From NCBI GenBank assembly GCA_963971305.1, contig OZ020306.1, positions 60,052,686-60,116,685 of the forward strand: DNA of 64,000 nt, given 5' to 3'. How positions within the stretch are numbered: position 1 is the first letter of the stretch; each line of letters opens with the position of its first letter. The notes below the pieces were generated by a model, which saw nothing but the letters and a program-made list of their open reading frames with translations, made no database searches and had not been told where the DNA came from. Below, one piece after another: positions 33,192 to 43,290 of this stretch. Position numbers and translations under genes: made by a program. Source of the stretch: Arcuatula senhousia. Lineage: Eukaryota > Mollusca > Bivalvia > Mytilida > Mytilidae.

Positions 33192-33742
33192 CTACAATGA
33201 AAGACATATCGTATAATCAGTCATGACAAATTTGTACATTAATGTAGATTTATTTTTCATTTCTTATATCCACAAAGGTTTTTTTGTACTAAGGCTAAAC
33301 AACAAGAATATATATGCCTAAAAGACATACTGCTCAATTTTGCAACATTTGAGATTGTCACACAATGAGACGGACGGACGAACAGACCCAAACACTTTAT
33401 GCTCCCTACTTTTGTAGATTGGGCATAAAAAACATGTGTGTTTCCAATTACCCTACCCTACACATGTTTTCATGCTTACATTGATTTTTATTGCCATTTT
33501 GGCTAAGTACCATTAAGTTTTAATTCTACTCTCATGCAATTATTCAAGGTAACAAAACTTGTAAACAAAAAATAATGGATACCTCACCTATTTTTTTTTT
33601 CAGACCTGTAATAGGAAACACACAATTTTTTTTGTTTGGCCTACAATTTAAGCTATCATGCATGCAAAGACATGAAAGAGTAAGATGCTAAAGTGTTCAC
33701 TTTTTTTGAGACATTTTGGTTAAGTTTTATTCCTATAATGAG
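33192..33742. other. No gene; short GACGGACGGACG tract
   Basis: Likely intronic or repeat. The 33365-33430 part, GACGGACGGACG followed by GGGCATAAAA, resembles the ends of family I copies. Confidence 0.4.
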
Positions 33743-33945
33743 TGTCCCGTGCGGGGCCCGGGAGGCGAATCCGCAGCAGCGCTAAGCCTGTCGGTAAAAG
33801 TCCACTAAAGAGCGTTCAGAAACCTGACATCGGGGTCAGGCCGCTTTGCCCACAAAGCGACTGGGATGTGTGCCCCAGGTGGTTGAATGTGGCAGCCCTG
33901 ACATCGAGAGATGCGGGGTCGTCAGGCGATAATGCGGAAAACCTG

Positions 33946-34382
33946 ATATTGATTGTCATAGTTGGACGAATTATGAATGTACTTTAAACTTCAGTGTAAA
34001 ATTGTAATCTTAACATTCTATCACCTTCTCTATACTGTCCACTTGGAAAGAATAACAAATGGCCATCTGCACAGATACACATATGTAGAGTGGTATGTGT
34101 AGTGAACGTTGATGTTGTGAGATAGGGGGCGAGTCTTTCCTTTCTCTAAAGAAACTTTCCAGTTTCCCAAATCCACTCTCATCGCAATTGAATAATATTT
34201 CTGGTTTGTCAGGAATATCTGGAAATGTAGTTGCTGAATATAGTTCAGTAGTATAAATGTAGTACCAAGAATGTGAATAAATATTTGTAAAAGGACTATA
34301 TTCGAGAACAAACTGCAGCGTACTTTAGAACAAGTTCTTAGCTTAATAACAAGTTTTTCTATATGCGTCATTCGACAATAGT
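33946..34382 (+). repeat. Repeat G, copy 1 (437 bp)
   Basis: Nearly identical to 36715-37151. It ends with inverted ATTGTC and GACAAT, which could also be read as TGTC...GACA of a solo LTR. The minus ORF that covers it is shared by both copies, but its sequence suggests nothing known. It sits inside SINE-B. Confidence 0.8.
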
Positions 34383-34649
34383 CAATTTTCTATTAATACC
34401 TAGCTCTAGACATAATTTCCTTATTTTTGTTTTTCTGTTCAGCATTTAAAGCCATCTGTCTAACTAATTATCTTCGTGTAGGTTGAGCCTGTTTTCTGCA
34501 TAAAAAATACAGTGTGACGAAATTTATATCCGGTTGACAATTTTATCGATCTCATTTTACACAGTCACACAGAGGTTTTAACATTTACATGTGACATCGT
34601 AAAACATGAAATGCAGCGTTTCAAAAGAGAAAGCTTGAGTTAAATGAAT
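34383..34649. other. Unassigned DNA between repeat G and the SINE-B remainder
   Basis: No match elsewhere in the window. It arrived with, or next to, repeat G, since SINE-B sequence flanks both sides. Confidence 0.4.
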
Positions 34650-34725
34650 GTCTCGGTAAGAGTAGGACCCGTAGGATCCCCATGCAGGAGGTAAAATTTT
34701 CCGTCCCTACCCATCACTCCTTTTT

Positions 34726-35524
34726 ATACCCCGCCACACGAAGTGGCAGGGTATTATGTTATACCCTCAGTTTTTTCGGTGTCTGTCCGTCCGTCCGTCT
34801 GTCTGTCCGTCTGTCCGTCTGTCCGTCCCCCGAAGGTTTCCGACCAATAACTTGAAAACGCGTCAAAGGATTTGAATGATATTTTGCACAGCTGTTTAGT
34901 ACAATAAAATACAGGTCAAGTTCGATTTCCAGCATGATCCAAAAAATAGTTTTCAAGATAGGCCACTTTGAAAAATCAAATTTCATGAAATTTTGAGTTT
35001 CCGACCAATAACTTGAAAACGCGTCAAAGGATTTGAATGATATTTTGCACAGCTGTTTAGTACAATAAAATACAGGTCAAGTTTGATTTCCAGCATGATC
35101 CAATAAAAAGTTTTCCAGATAGGCCACTTTGAAAAATCAAATTTCATGAAATTTTGAGTTTCCGACCAATAACTTGAAAACGTGTCAAAGGATTTGAATG
35201 ATATTTTGCACAGCTGTTTAGTACAATAAAATACAGGTCAAGTTTGATTTCCAGCATGATCCAATAAATATTTTTCCAGATAGGCCACTTTGAAAAATCA
35301 AATTTCATGAAATTTTGAGTTTCCGACCAATAACTTGAAAATGCTTCATGGGATTCAAATGATATTTGGTACAGCTATTGAGTACAATAAAATACAGGTC
35401 AAGTTTAATTTCCAGCTTGATATGAAAAATGGTTTTCGAGAAAGGCCACTTTGAAATAAAATTTTATGAACTTTTGATATTATAACGTGGCGGGGTATCA
35501 TTTAATGTCCCATTACATGCCCTA
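34726..35524 (+). mobile_element. Family F element with exact 161-bp tandem units
   Basis: The 5' hairpin ATACCCCGCCAC...GTGGCaGGGTAT (34726-34754) is followed by a GTCC/GTCT microsatellite (34781-34828). Four tandem units start at 34836, 34997, 35158 and 35319, exactly 161 bp apart. At 35487-35498 GTGGCGGGGTAT repeats the subterminal sequence inverted. It is inserted in the T5 run of SINE-B (ACTCCTTTTTCC), seen intact in other copies. The 3' hairpin is weak (ATGT...ACAT). Confidence 0.8.
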
Positions 35525-35716
35525 TTTTTCCATTGGCAGTCAAAACTCTCCTACCCAATTGGCCTTTTGTCCCCATTTCCTCCACTTTATCATCATTTCA
35601 TGTTCATCATGTTCATCTCCCGGATATAGCCGAAATCGTGCTACTTGGGAGTAAAGCAATAACTTACTAACTAACTATTAACCCCTTTCCCTTCATCAGT
35701 AGCACCATTTCCTGTT

Positions 35717-35937
35717 TCATTGTTTTCTATTCCCTGTTTGAACGTTTTCTTCAGTAGCACTATTTCTTGTTTCACTGTCCCTGTTTACACAACTGGTTTT
35801 TTTTTTTGTTTTATTCTCAGTGACCTGGTCTTCTTCATTCTGAGAATTATTTGCATGACCATTACATTGGTCAACCAGACAGTTTTCTTCTCCCATTATC
35901 TGCTGCAGCATTTCATCTGTGATGTCATCCATGGTCT
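35717..35937 (-). CDS. Acidic ORF, possible first coding exon
   Basis: On minus TTTAAAATTTCAG|TAGACC precedes an ATG at 35932. The 71-codon frame is Asp/Glu/Asn-rich (MDDITDEMLQQIMGEENCLV). After an A10 run the frame repeats an E-T-x-N-x-A-T-x-E motif, and a second copy of that motif lies in another frame just beyond the stop, so a frameshift is likely. Not recognised. It lies 2.5 kb upstream of the HARBI1-like exon on the same strand and could belong to the same gene. Confidence 0.35.
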
Positions 35938-36714
35938 ACTGAAATTTTAAAGCAGATACATGTGTATTTAATGGCTTGTTTTATTAAAAATATATGATAC
36001 AAGTATCTTTCATAGAAATATATGTCATTACAATGGATTTTTAAAATATTAATAAAGCTATTGATGTCAATTAACTTAAGATGATTATATAAAAGAAGAA
36101 TCCTAAAAAGAATAAAAATATAAGTTAATTCAATTGTAGTATACTTACGTTTGAATATCAATCCCCAATCATTGTTTAAACCTGTAATGTTCTCATGTGC
36201 TTGCAAACAAAAATCATTTATATATCATGTACTTTATAACTGATTTTGTGGATGGAAATGTCATTAAAATTTTATTTTTACTATTTGATTCATTCCAGAT
36301 GTGACCTTTTGGCTTAACTTCTATGGAATTTTCAGCTCTATAACAGTCTTAAGTGCACTTACATCTGAGACGACACCAGGAAATAACATAAAAAGCATAT
36401 GCAAAAAGGTCATATGTGTTTATGTGACCCATTGCAATTTTCATAGCTGTAGTTGTGACCTTTTGCTTTTCAAAGACGATAAGATATGCATTTATGACAA
36501 TTTTGCACAACCTTTATCTTTCAACACAGTAGCCCTACAGATCTTATATTTTGCATCATATAGGAATCCATAGTTCCATGTAATTTATGCAATCAAACGG
36601 TTTTTTTTTCATTAAAGGTGCATTTACGACCTTTTTGTGCTAATACCTCGATATGTAAGCTGTTTCATACACCTTTTCCTCATCTTTTTATTTTCTAAAG
36701 TGATTCATGTACAT
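35938..36714. other. No supported gene
   Basis: ORFs here are AT-driven. Confidence 0.4.
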
Positions 36715-37151
36715 ATATTGATTGTCATAGTTGGACGAATTATGAATGTACTTTAAACTTCAGTGTAAAATTGTAATCTTAACATTCTATCACCTTCTCT
36801 ATACTGTCCACTTGGAAAGAATAACAAATGGCCATCTGCACAGATACACATATGTAGATTGGTATGTGTAGTGAACGTTGATGTTTTGAGATAGGGGGCG
36901 AGTCTTTCCTTTCTCTAAAGAAACTTTACAGTTTCCCAAATCCACTCTCATCGCAATTGAATAATATTTCTGGTTTGTCAGGAATATCTGGAAATGTAGT
37001 TGCTGAATATAGTTCAATAGTATAAATGTAGTACCAAGAATGTGAATAAATATTTGTTAAAGGACTATATTCGAGAACAAACTGCAGCGTACTTTAGAAC
37101 AAGTTCTTAGCTTAATAACAAGTTTTTCTATATGCGTCATTCGACAATAGT
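36715..37151 (+). repeat. Repeat G, copy 2 (437 bp)
   Basis: Same length and ends as copy 1, in the same orientation 2.77 kb away. Only scattered single-base differences are visible, so the duplication or transposition is recent. Confidence 0.85.
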
Positions 37152-37305
37152 TCTCCTGTAAGATGTTATGGGCAGCATTGTGCATCTTGGGGCAAAATTA
37201 TAAGTTTTTTGTAAAAATAACTTATATCTAGCAGAATTTTCAGCTGTAAAGTAATGTAAGCCCATGTCGTTTGCAGACAAAGTATTGAGAATGACTTGTA
37301 GTTGT

Positions 37306-37616
37306 TTAAGGTATTTTTAATTGTAAACTAGGAGGTGACTTTGGTAAAGCAGAAGTGTTCGGTCGGCAAATCACGAAATCTGGATTGTCCAGGTTTTGAT
37401 TTCTCCTTATGGTTTGTTTTTTATTTATTTCCTTTGTGCAATAAAAGCTACATTCATTGCATGTGACACCATCATTTACAGTATGTGGTGGAATAAACAG
37501 TTTATTAATTAAGTATTTTCTTAAATCTTTGTTTTTGTTTCCATTATAATTCCTTAATTGAACGGGTTGTGTTCGTTTAGAGCACAAGGCACATGGATGA
37601 CACTTTGAAGGCAAGC
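37306..37616 (-). CDS. Exon-like zinc-binding N-terminal segment
   Basis: On minus an acceptor TTTAATTTCAG precedes the frame LPSKCHPCALCSKRTQPVQL. Further on there is VTCNECSFYCTKEINKK, then a Pro/Ser-rich end at TAA. Cys pairs C-x2-C-x2-C and C-x2-C-x3-C suggest a treble-clef or ribbon fold such as is found at the N-terminus of several animal transposase-linked proteins. Composition and acceptor support an exon. The exact family is unknown. Confidence 0.45.
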
Positions 37617-38030
37617 TGAAATTAAATGCAATGAGTTTTTTACTATCAACTACGAATACTTTTTGAAATGGCTTGCCACGTTTGTTATGTTGGATTCATT
37701 ATCATTCTAAAAATGTTTTACTTTTTCTATTTCTTTTAAATGATTCCATGTTTTATTAATTTAAACAAGGAGTTTTGCAAATACCATCACTCAACCATCC
37801 GTAAATCTGCAAGTGAACTACTGAACAGACGGACAATAGTGATTGCTAACCCCCCCACCCACCCCTTTTCCAACTAGTCGGAATTTATTAATTAATCAAA
37901 TAACAAATTATAGGAAATGACAATCTGCATGTTAACATTGTACTCTTATGCCTTTCATATTTATTCAAAGTCCCTATGAAGTAAAGAAATTCAAACTATA
38001 ATGGCCAAATTTCCATTGCATAACACCAAA

Positions 38031-38519
38031 TGAGTGAGTGAGTGAGTTGGTGTTTTACGCCCGTGCAACGCTATATAGGTTATTTACAGGCGATGAACAT
38101 GAAAAGGATGATAAAATGAACATGAAATGATGATGATAAATGAAATATGGGGATGGGGTTGGAAACAAAGGACCGGTAAATTTTGAAGAACCACAGGAAA
38201 AAGGGGAGAGGTGGGTAGGGGCGGAAAATTTAGCCTATGTGGTGCACTACTGGGCGGTCCACAAAGGGGTCTTTTACGTGCATGAATGGCACTCTCCACA
38301 CACGTTGGCCCACTATGGTCGGCGGTCAGGGTTTCCGTATTATAGACCTGACAACCCCCGCGGACGAGGGCTACCCCATTCAGCCACCTAGGGTACACAC
38401 TTGGTCGCTCTGTGGGCTGAGCACTGACCCGACGTCAGAATCCCAAGACCCTTAGTCGCCTCTTACGACAAGCTAGGCTCTGCTGCGGGCCTATTCGCCA
38501 CCCGGGCCCCGCACGGGAC
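38031..38519 (-). mobile_element. SINE-A copy, full length
   Basis: Perfect 13-bp duplication GCATAACACCAAA (38018-38030 and 38520-38532). Confidence 0.95.
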
Positions 38520-38532
38520 GCATAACACCAAA

Positions 38533-39330
38533 AATAATAAAATTGCCAATGCTATTCTCCTGATAACACAATACACCTATTTACATTTACATGATATATA
38601 AATACAGCGTCATTGACTTAGAAATGCATATTAAAGAAAAATATATATGTATTGGTTTTAAGCCAGTATGTTTCATCCTTTCTGTCCTCGATTTTTCACA
38701 TTTGTTAAAAACAAAGGAAAACAAGAACAGAACTCCTGAGTCCCCTCCCCCCTCCCCTTTCCAACTAGCAATATTCAGGTTCTTGCACATTGACAGCTGC
38801 AACTGTTCATTGACTTTGGTTCTTTCTACTTTTTGCAGTCTCTGTTAAACCTTCGTCCCTTGCAACTGTAAGGCAGGAGGATAAATGTAACATTTATAAA
38901 ATTTATTTTGATAAAGTAGCAGGAGCTCGGCATGATTATATAGTGTTGCAGTAAATCTATTTAATTCTGTATAGCGGAAAACTTTCGTGAGGCTATAATT
39001 TTCACTTTATTCGTGAGGTCTGAGAAATGGCTAAAATGTAAGATCGTTCAATTTGAAATACTATGAATTTTACACACTCTTCATTCTGAATTATATCAAG
39101 AACGCTAAACATCCCCACTTTTAGATACAAATCGCGAATGTTGCAACTCGCTATAATAACCCGCCATACGGTATTAACCCAAATCCAATAACTAACCGTG
39201 AATGTTAGGATCAACGAACATAGAAGACATGTAAGGACTAGCTAGGTGTGCATAAATGAACAATGTTGGATGTATACTGTATAAAGTTTTAAAGTGGAAT
39301 AAGGACATCTTCTTGATTTGCAGTTCAATA
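38533..39330. other. No gene seen
   Basis: AT-rich sequence without supported frames. Confidence 0.4.
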
Positions 39331-39385
39331 TTTAATTCGACCAACCAGTTTCAGTGCTTGGGGCACCGTCATCAGGACACTTAAA
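39331..39385 (-). ncRNA. Hammerhead-like motif, second type, possibly decayed
   Basis: On minus CUGAUGA is followed by CGGUGC-CCCAA-GCACUG, then AAAC, a stem III of A-C-U/G-G-U with loop GGUU, and UC at the cleavage position. Stem I can pair UC/GA and UUUAA/UUAAA around an internal loop. If stem II uses its terminal C-G pair, the conserved G12 is consumed; if G12 is kept, stem II starts with a mismatch. So the core is one base from canonical, and activity is doubtful. The sequence is unrelated to the 358-bp array ribozyme. Confidence 0.45.
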
Positions 39386-39626
39386 ATAAAAATCATATAT
39401 ATGAAGTGTTAATTTGGGTACGACTTTCACAACGTCGTAATTAATATCCATCTAGGCAAACCGTGGCTAAGCTGTCACTACCAGTTAGATCGATATTGGA
39501 TCCTTCCAATTTTTGCAGATACAAGTCGATTTAATGTATCCGTATTCGTTGGTGTTTGAATTGGAAGTCCCGGGAGTTGTGATGTATCGGAATCTGATAG
39601 GAAAAGGTCTTCCTCTAAAATGTTGA

Positions 39627-39875
39627 TCAACCGCGTTTCTGTGGGCCGTATTTGCATTCAGCGGGTCTTAACTTGAAGATGGGTTTGGTCACTGCCCAAT
39701 CAACTTTCGGGTGGCTCTCAAAGGGTGGTACCCATATGGTGACGGTCTCTTGGGAAATTTTGCGTACGTGTCTGCGGATTGTGTTGTGTGCTTTTGTTGT
39801 GTACCTTCGAGCTAAGGTTGATGGACAGTGATTGCAGGTGAAAGTTGAACTAGTTCTCTGCAGTGCCGCCTGAGG
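39627..39875 (-). pseudogene. Coding fragment with one C2H2-like finger
   Basis: An 82-codon minus frame without a start runs from after TAG (39876-39878) to TGA at 39627. It reads TFTCNHCPSTLARRYTTKAH with the second His five residues on (C-x2-C-x12-H-x5-H), then a Trp/Pro-rich part (VTIWVPPFESHPKVDWAVTK). It lies about 240 bp from the hammerhead-like motif on the same strand. It could be part of a retroelement ORF or of a host gene. Confidence 0.4.
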
Positions 39876-39941
39876 CTAGATATACTGACGAAAGTTTGAA
39901 TTCATTTCAACGTATAGATAGCTTCTTCATGTTGTTTTTAA

Positions 39942-40440
39942 ACCCGTGCGAATAGGCCCGCAGCAGCGCTAAGCTTGTCGGTAAAAGTCCACTAAAGAGC
40001 GCTCAGAAACCTGACATCGGGTCAGGCCGCTTTGCCCACAAAGCGACTGGGATGTGTGCCCCAGGTGGTTGAATGGGGCAGCCCTGACATCGAGAGATGC
40101 GGGGTCGTCGGGCGAAAATGCGGAAAACCTGACCGCAAACCATAGTGGTGCACCGTGTTGGGAAAAATGTCACGTTCCTGGCACGTTAAAGAACCCTGCT
40201 GCAGGTCTCGGTTAGAGAAGGACCCGTAGGATCTCCATGCAGAAGGCTAAATTTCCCGTCCCTACCCATTACTCCTTTTTCCAGTGGCAGTCAAAACTCT
40301 CCTACCCGATTGGCCTTATGTCCCTTTTTCCTCCACTTCATCATCATTTCATGTTCATTGTATCACCACTTTCATGTTCATCTCCCGGATATAGCCGAAA
40401 TCGTGCTGCTTGGGATTAAAGCAATAACTAACTAACTTAC
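39942..40440 (+). mobile_element. SINE-B copy with a head deletion
   Basis: 12-bp duplication TGTTGTTTTTAA (39930-39941 and 40441-40452). GGTTCCGGGTGGCG is missing from the head, so the A-box-like sequence is lost. Confidence 0.93.
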
Positions 40441-40545
40441 TGTTGTTTTTAATTATATCGTTTGATTTTTCCCCGACTTCGATATTCCAAATTGCCCTAA
40501 AACTTAAACCAAGTTATAAATCAGCAGCAAAAAGATATTCAAAAT

Positions 40546-40890
40546 ACAAATGACAACAAAGTTCCAGACAATAAATTTTGCTACGCCTAACGCGCGTTTC
40601 GTCTATTCAAGACTCATCAGATGCGCTCTACCAAAAATATTGAAAATGCCAAACACTGTATGAATATGAAGAGCATAGAATAGTATAACCAAAAATACCA
40701 AACTGGGGAACCAAATTATTACTAAGATTTTCAACCTATGTCTGGGGTAGGAAGAACCTTAGGGTTTTGACAATTTTGAAATTTAGACGGATAATTTAAA
40801 GCTTTGATGTATTTTCCAACTCAAAAGTGTTGGTGCCGGAGCGGGCCAACCTCGGGGAAATTAAATTTGTGTTAAAAATCAAGACTTTCA
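40546..40890 (-). repeat. Hammerhead repeat unit, solitary
   Basis: One nearly full unit of the 358-bp repeat, more diverged than the array. It is about 240 bp before the array and in the same orientation. Confidence 0.85.
40583..40626 (-). ncRNA. Hammerhead ribozyme, probably weakened
   Basis: The core CUGAUGA, stem II and GAAA are intact, but the cleavage base is U instead of C, and stem I has an A/G mismatch (GCGCAU with AGGCGU). Confidence 0.7.
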
Positions 40891-41165
40891 ATGCTCCACT
40901 TTTTTGTGTGAAATCATCATGTCTGCTCATTGAAATTTAATATTACTCCCATTTTTTTTTTGCTATATCATCTCCCTTCACTAAGATAACAAAGCAAAGA
41001 AGGGTGGCAACATTGAAGGTATGATTTTAATTAAATTAACTATCGATAACATATTACTCACTTTTGTTTCATTTGTATCAACTTCGTAGTTGAGCTGTTT
41101 GTTTTTCACAAGTTCCATCCCTTGAACTACAAATGACAACAAAGTTCCAGACAATAAATTTTGCT

Positions 41166-41209
41166 ACGCCTGACGCGCGTTTCGTCTATTCAAGACTCAT
41201 CAGAGGCGC
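41166..41209 (-). ncRNA. Hammerhead ribozyme, array unit 1
   Basis: All core positions are canonical. Stem I is GCGCCU/AGGCGU, stem II is GUCU/AGAC, stem III is ACG/CGU and the cleavage base is C. Confidence 0.85.
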
Positions 41210-41441
41210 TCTACCAAAAATATTGAAAATGCCAAACACTGTATGAATATGAAGAGCATAGAACAGTATAACCAAAAATACCAAACTGGGGAACCAAATA
41301 ATTACTAAGATATTCAACCTATGTCTGGGGTAGGTGCTGGAGCGGGCTAACCTCGGGGAATTTAAACTCCACCAGCAGTGCTAACCTTCACGTGTGTTCG
41401 AAATACAAATGACAACAAAGTTCCAGACAATAAATTTTGTT

Positions 41442-41485
41442 GCGCCTGACGCGCGTTTCGTCTATTCAAGACTCATCAGAGGCGC
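41442..41485 (-). ncRNA. Hammerhead ribozyme, array unit 2
   Basis: Same core. Stem I is GCGCCU/AGGCGC, so the terminal G.U of the other units is a G-C pair here. Confidence 0.85.
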
Positions 41486-41799
41486 TCTACCAAAAATATT
41501 GAAAATGCCAAACACTGTATGAATATGAAGAGCATAGAACAGTATAACCAAAAATACCAAACTGGGGAACCAAATAATTACTAAGATATTCAACCTATGT
41601 CTGGGGTAGGAAGAACCTTAGGGTTTAGACAATTTTGAAATTTAGACGGATAATTTAAAGCTTTGATGTATTCTCCAACTCAAAAGTGTTGGTGCCGGAG
41701 CGGGCTAACCTCGGGGAATTTAAACTCCACCAGCAGTGCTAACCTTCACGTGTGTTCGAAATACAAATGACAACAAAGTTCCAGACAATAAATTTTGCT

Positions 41800-41843
41800 A
41801 CGCCTGACGCGCGTTTCGTCTATTCAAGACTCATCAGAGGCGC
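41800..41843 (-). ncRNA. Hammerhead ribozyme, array unit 3
   Basis: Identical in core and stems to unit 1, exactly 358 bp from unit 2. Confidence 0.85.
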
Positions 41844-42157
41844 TCTACCAAAAATATTGAAAATGCCAAACACTGTATGAATATGAAGAGCATAGAACAG
41901 TATAACCAAAAATACCAAACTGGGGAACCAAATAATTACTAAGATATTCAACCTATGTCTGGGGTAGGAAGAACCTTAGGGTTTAGACAATTTTGAAATT
42001 TAGACGGATAATTTAAAGCTTTGATGTATTCTCCAACTCAAAAGTGTTGGTGCCGGAGCGGGCTAACCTCGGGGAATTTAAACTCCACCAGCAGTGCTAA
42101 CCTTCACGTGTGTTCGAAATACAAATGACAACAAAGTTCCAGACAATAAATTTTGCT

Positions 42158-42201
42158 ACGCCTGACGCGCGTTTCGTCTATTCAAGACTCATCAGAGGCG
42201 C
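42158..42201 (-). ncRNA. Hammerhead ribozyme, array unit 4
   Basis: Identical to units 1 and 3, exactly 358 bp from unit 3. Confidence 0.85.
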
Positions 42202-42450
42202 TCTACCAAAAATATTGAAAATGCCAAACACTGTATGAATATGAAGAGCATAGAACAGTATAACCAAAAATACCAAACTGGGGAACCAAATAATTACTAA
42301 GATATTCAACCTATGTCTGGGGTAGGAAGAACCTTAGGGTTTAGACAATTTTGAAATTTAGACGGATAATTTAAAGCTTTGATGTATTCTCCAACTCAAA
42401 AGTGTTGGTGCCGGAGCGGGCTAACCTCGGGGAATTTAAACTCCACCAGC

Positions 42451-43238
42451 TCTACACAAGTAAATTTATCTTTCCTGCTCAATTTGTTTGCTAAAAATTT
42501 AATTTCCTGGGTTAGCATATTTAGTTTGGTTGTTCTGCACATTAATATAATATGATGCAGGTTCATCCTGATATAACTAGCTCATGCAAATAAAATCATT
42601 TTCTTTATATACATGCTCTTGGCGCTGTTCAGTGGACCTTGAACGATGTAACACACCAGTTTTCCCCCATACTAGAATCCCCCGGAAAACGTTTTCCCCC
42701 ATGGGAAAATTTGGTATGTGTAAACACGTACTAATATTTCCGCCAGGTTATTGTTAGTAAATATTGTTATTGGAACTATGGGAACTCGCTTAGCTGAAGT
42801 GCACTTTTCAAACCCTTACATTTTAAATTAAGATATTTTAAGATTTATATCCTTTTAAACTTTAAATGTTTCAGAATATCTACTAAATTATACTGCAAAA
42901 TTTGCAAAGTATGAATATTAAATATGCTTACCTTATAAAATAAAATTTATGTTCAGACTGGCGAACAGTCAAAACTTTTTTTATTTAATGAACTTTGTCG
43001 CACAGCTCAATCAAACCAAGACAATGTGTATTTGACTTTGCCATGGTCAAATTTGGGCACTAGACTCGCGTTCTTTCAAAATAGAAACCAAGGTATATTA
43101 CGTAGAGGACAAAAAGTGTTTGTAATAAATTGATATCTTACCTAAACATTAAATTAGAATAAAATAGAAGTTCCTTTAAAATTAAGATTCCGAAATTTGG
43201 TGTAAGTTATTATAATTTCAAAAGCTGTATCAAGTAAT
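42451..43238. other. No gene seen
   Basis: AT-rich spacer with a CCCCC-rich quasi-palindrome around 42661-42710. Confidence 0.4.
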
Positions 43239-43290
43239 TATGTTCCCCAAACGAAGTGTGGGAACATATTGTTTTTACTCCGTTTCTTAT

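Larger units (their letters stand above)
33743..35672 (+). mobile_element. SINE-B copy split by two later insertions
   Basis: SINE-B body occurs at 33743-33945, 34650-34725 and 35525-35672. The first gap holds repeat G plus unassigned DNA (33946-34649), and about 75 bp of SINE body is lost there. The second gap is the family F element (34726-35524). The head is of SINE-A type (GTCCCGTGCGGGGCCCGGG) joined to a SINE-B body, so the copy is a hybrid or an intermediate subfamily. Confidence 0.85.
41130..42450 (-). mobile_element. Retrozyme-like tandem array, four units
   Basis: Units start at 41130, 41406, 41764 and 42122, that is 276, 358 and 358 bp apart. The first unit lacks about 82 bp (from AAGAACCTTAGGG to CAAAAGTG), and the last stops early at CTCCACCAGC. 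Units 2-4 are almost identical. Every unit has one hammerhead ribozyme at the same place, so a minus transcript would be cut into 358-nt pieces able to circularise. This is the layout of metazoan retrozymes. There is no ORF, as expected for a non-autonomous element. Confidence 0.85.

Noticed and set aside
33946..34382. Repeat G as a gene encoding the 113-residue minus ORF
   Set aside because: The frame is shorter in the second copy, has no family resemblance and lies inside a repeat.
36301..36573. 90-codon plus ORF
   Set aside because: No splice or start context, AT-driven composition and no recognisable motif.
41130..42450. CRISPR-like or ordinary satellite array
   Set aside because: Units are 358 bp without spacers, and the conserved ribozyme in each unit gives a better explanation.
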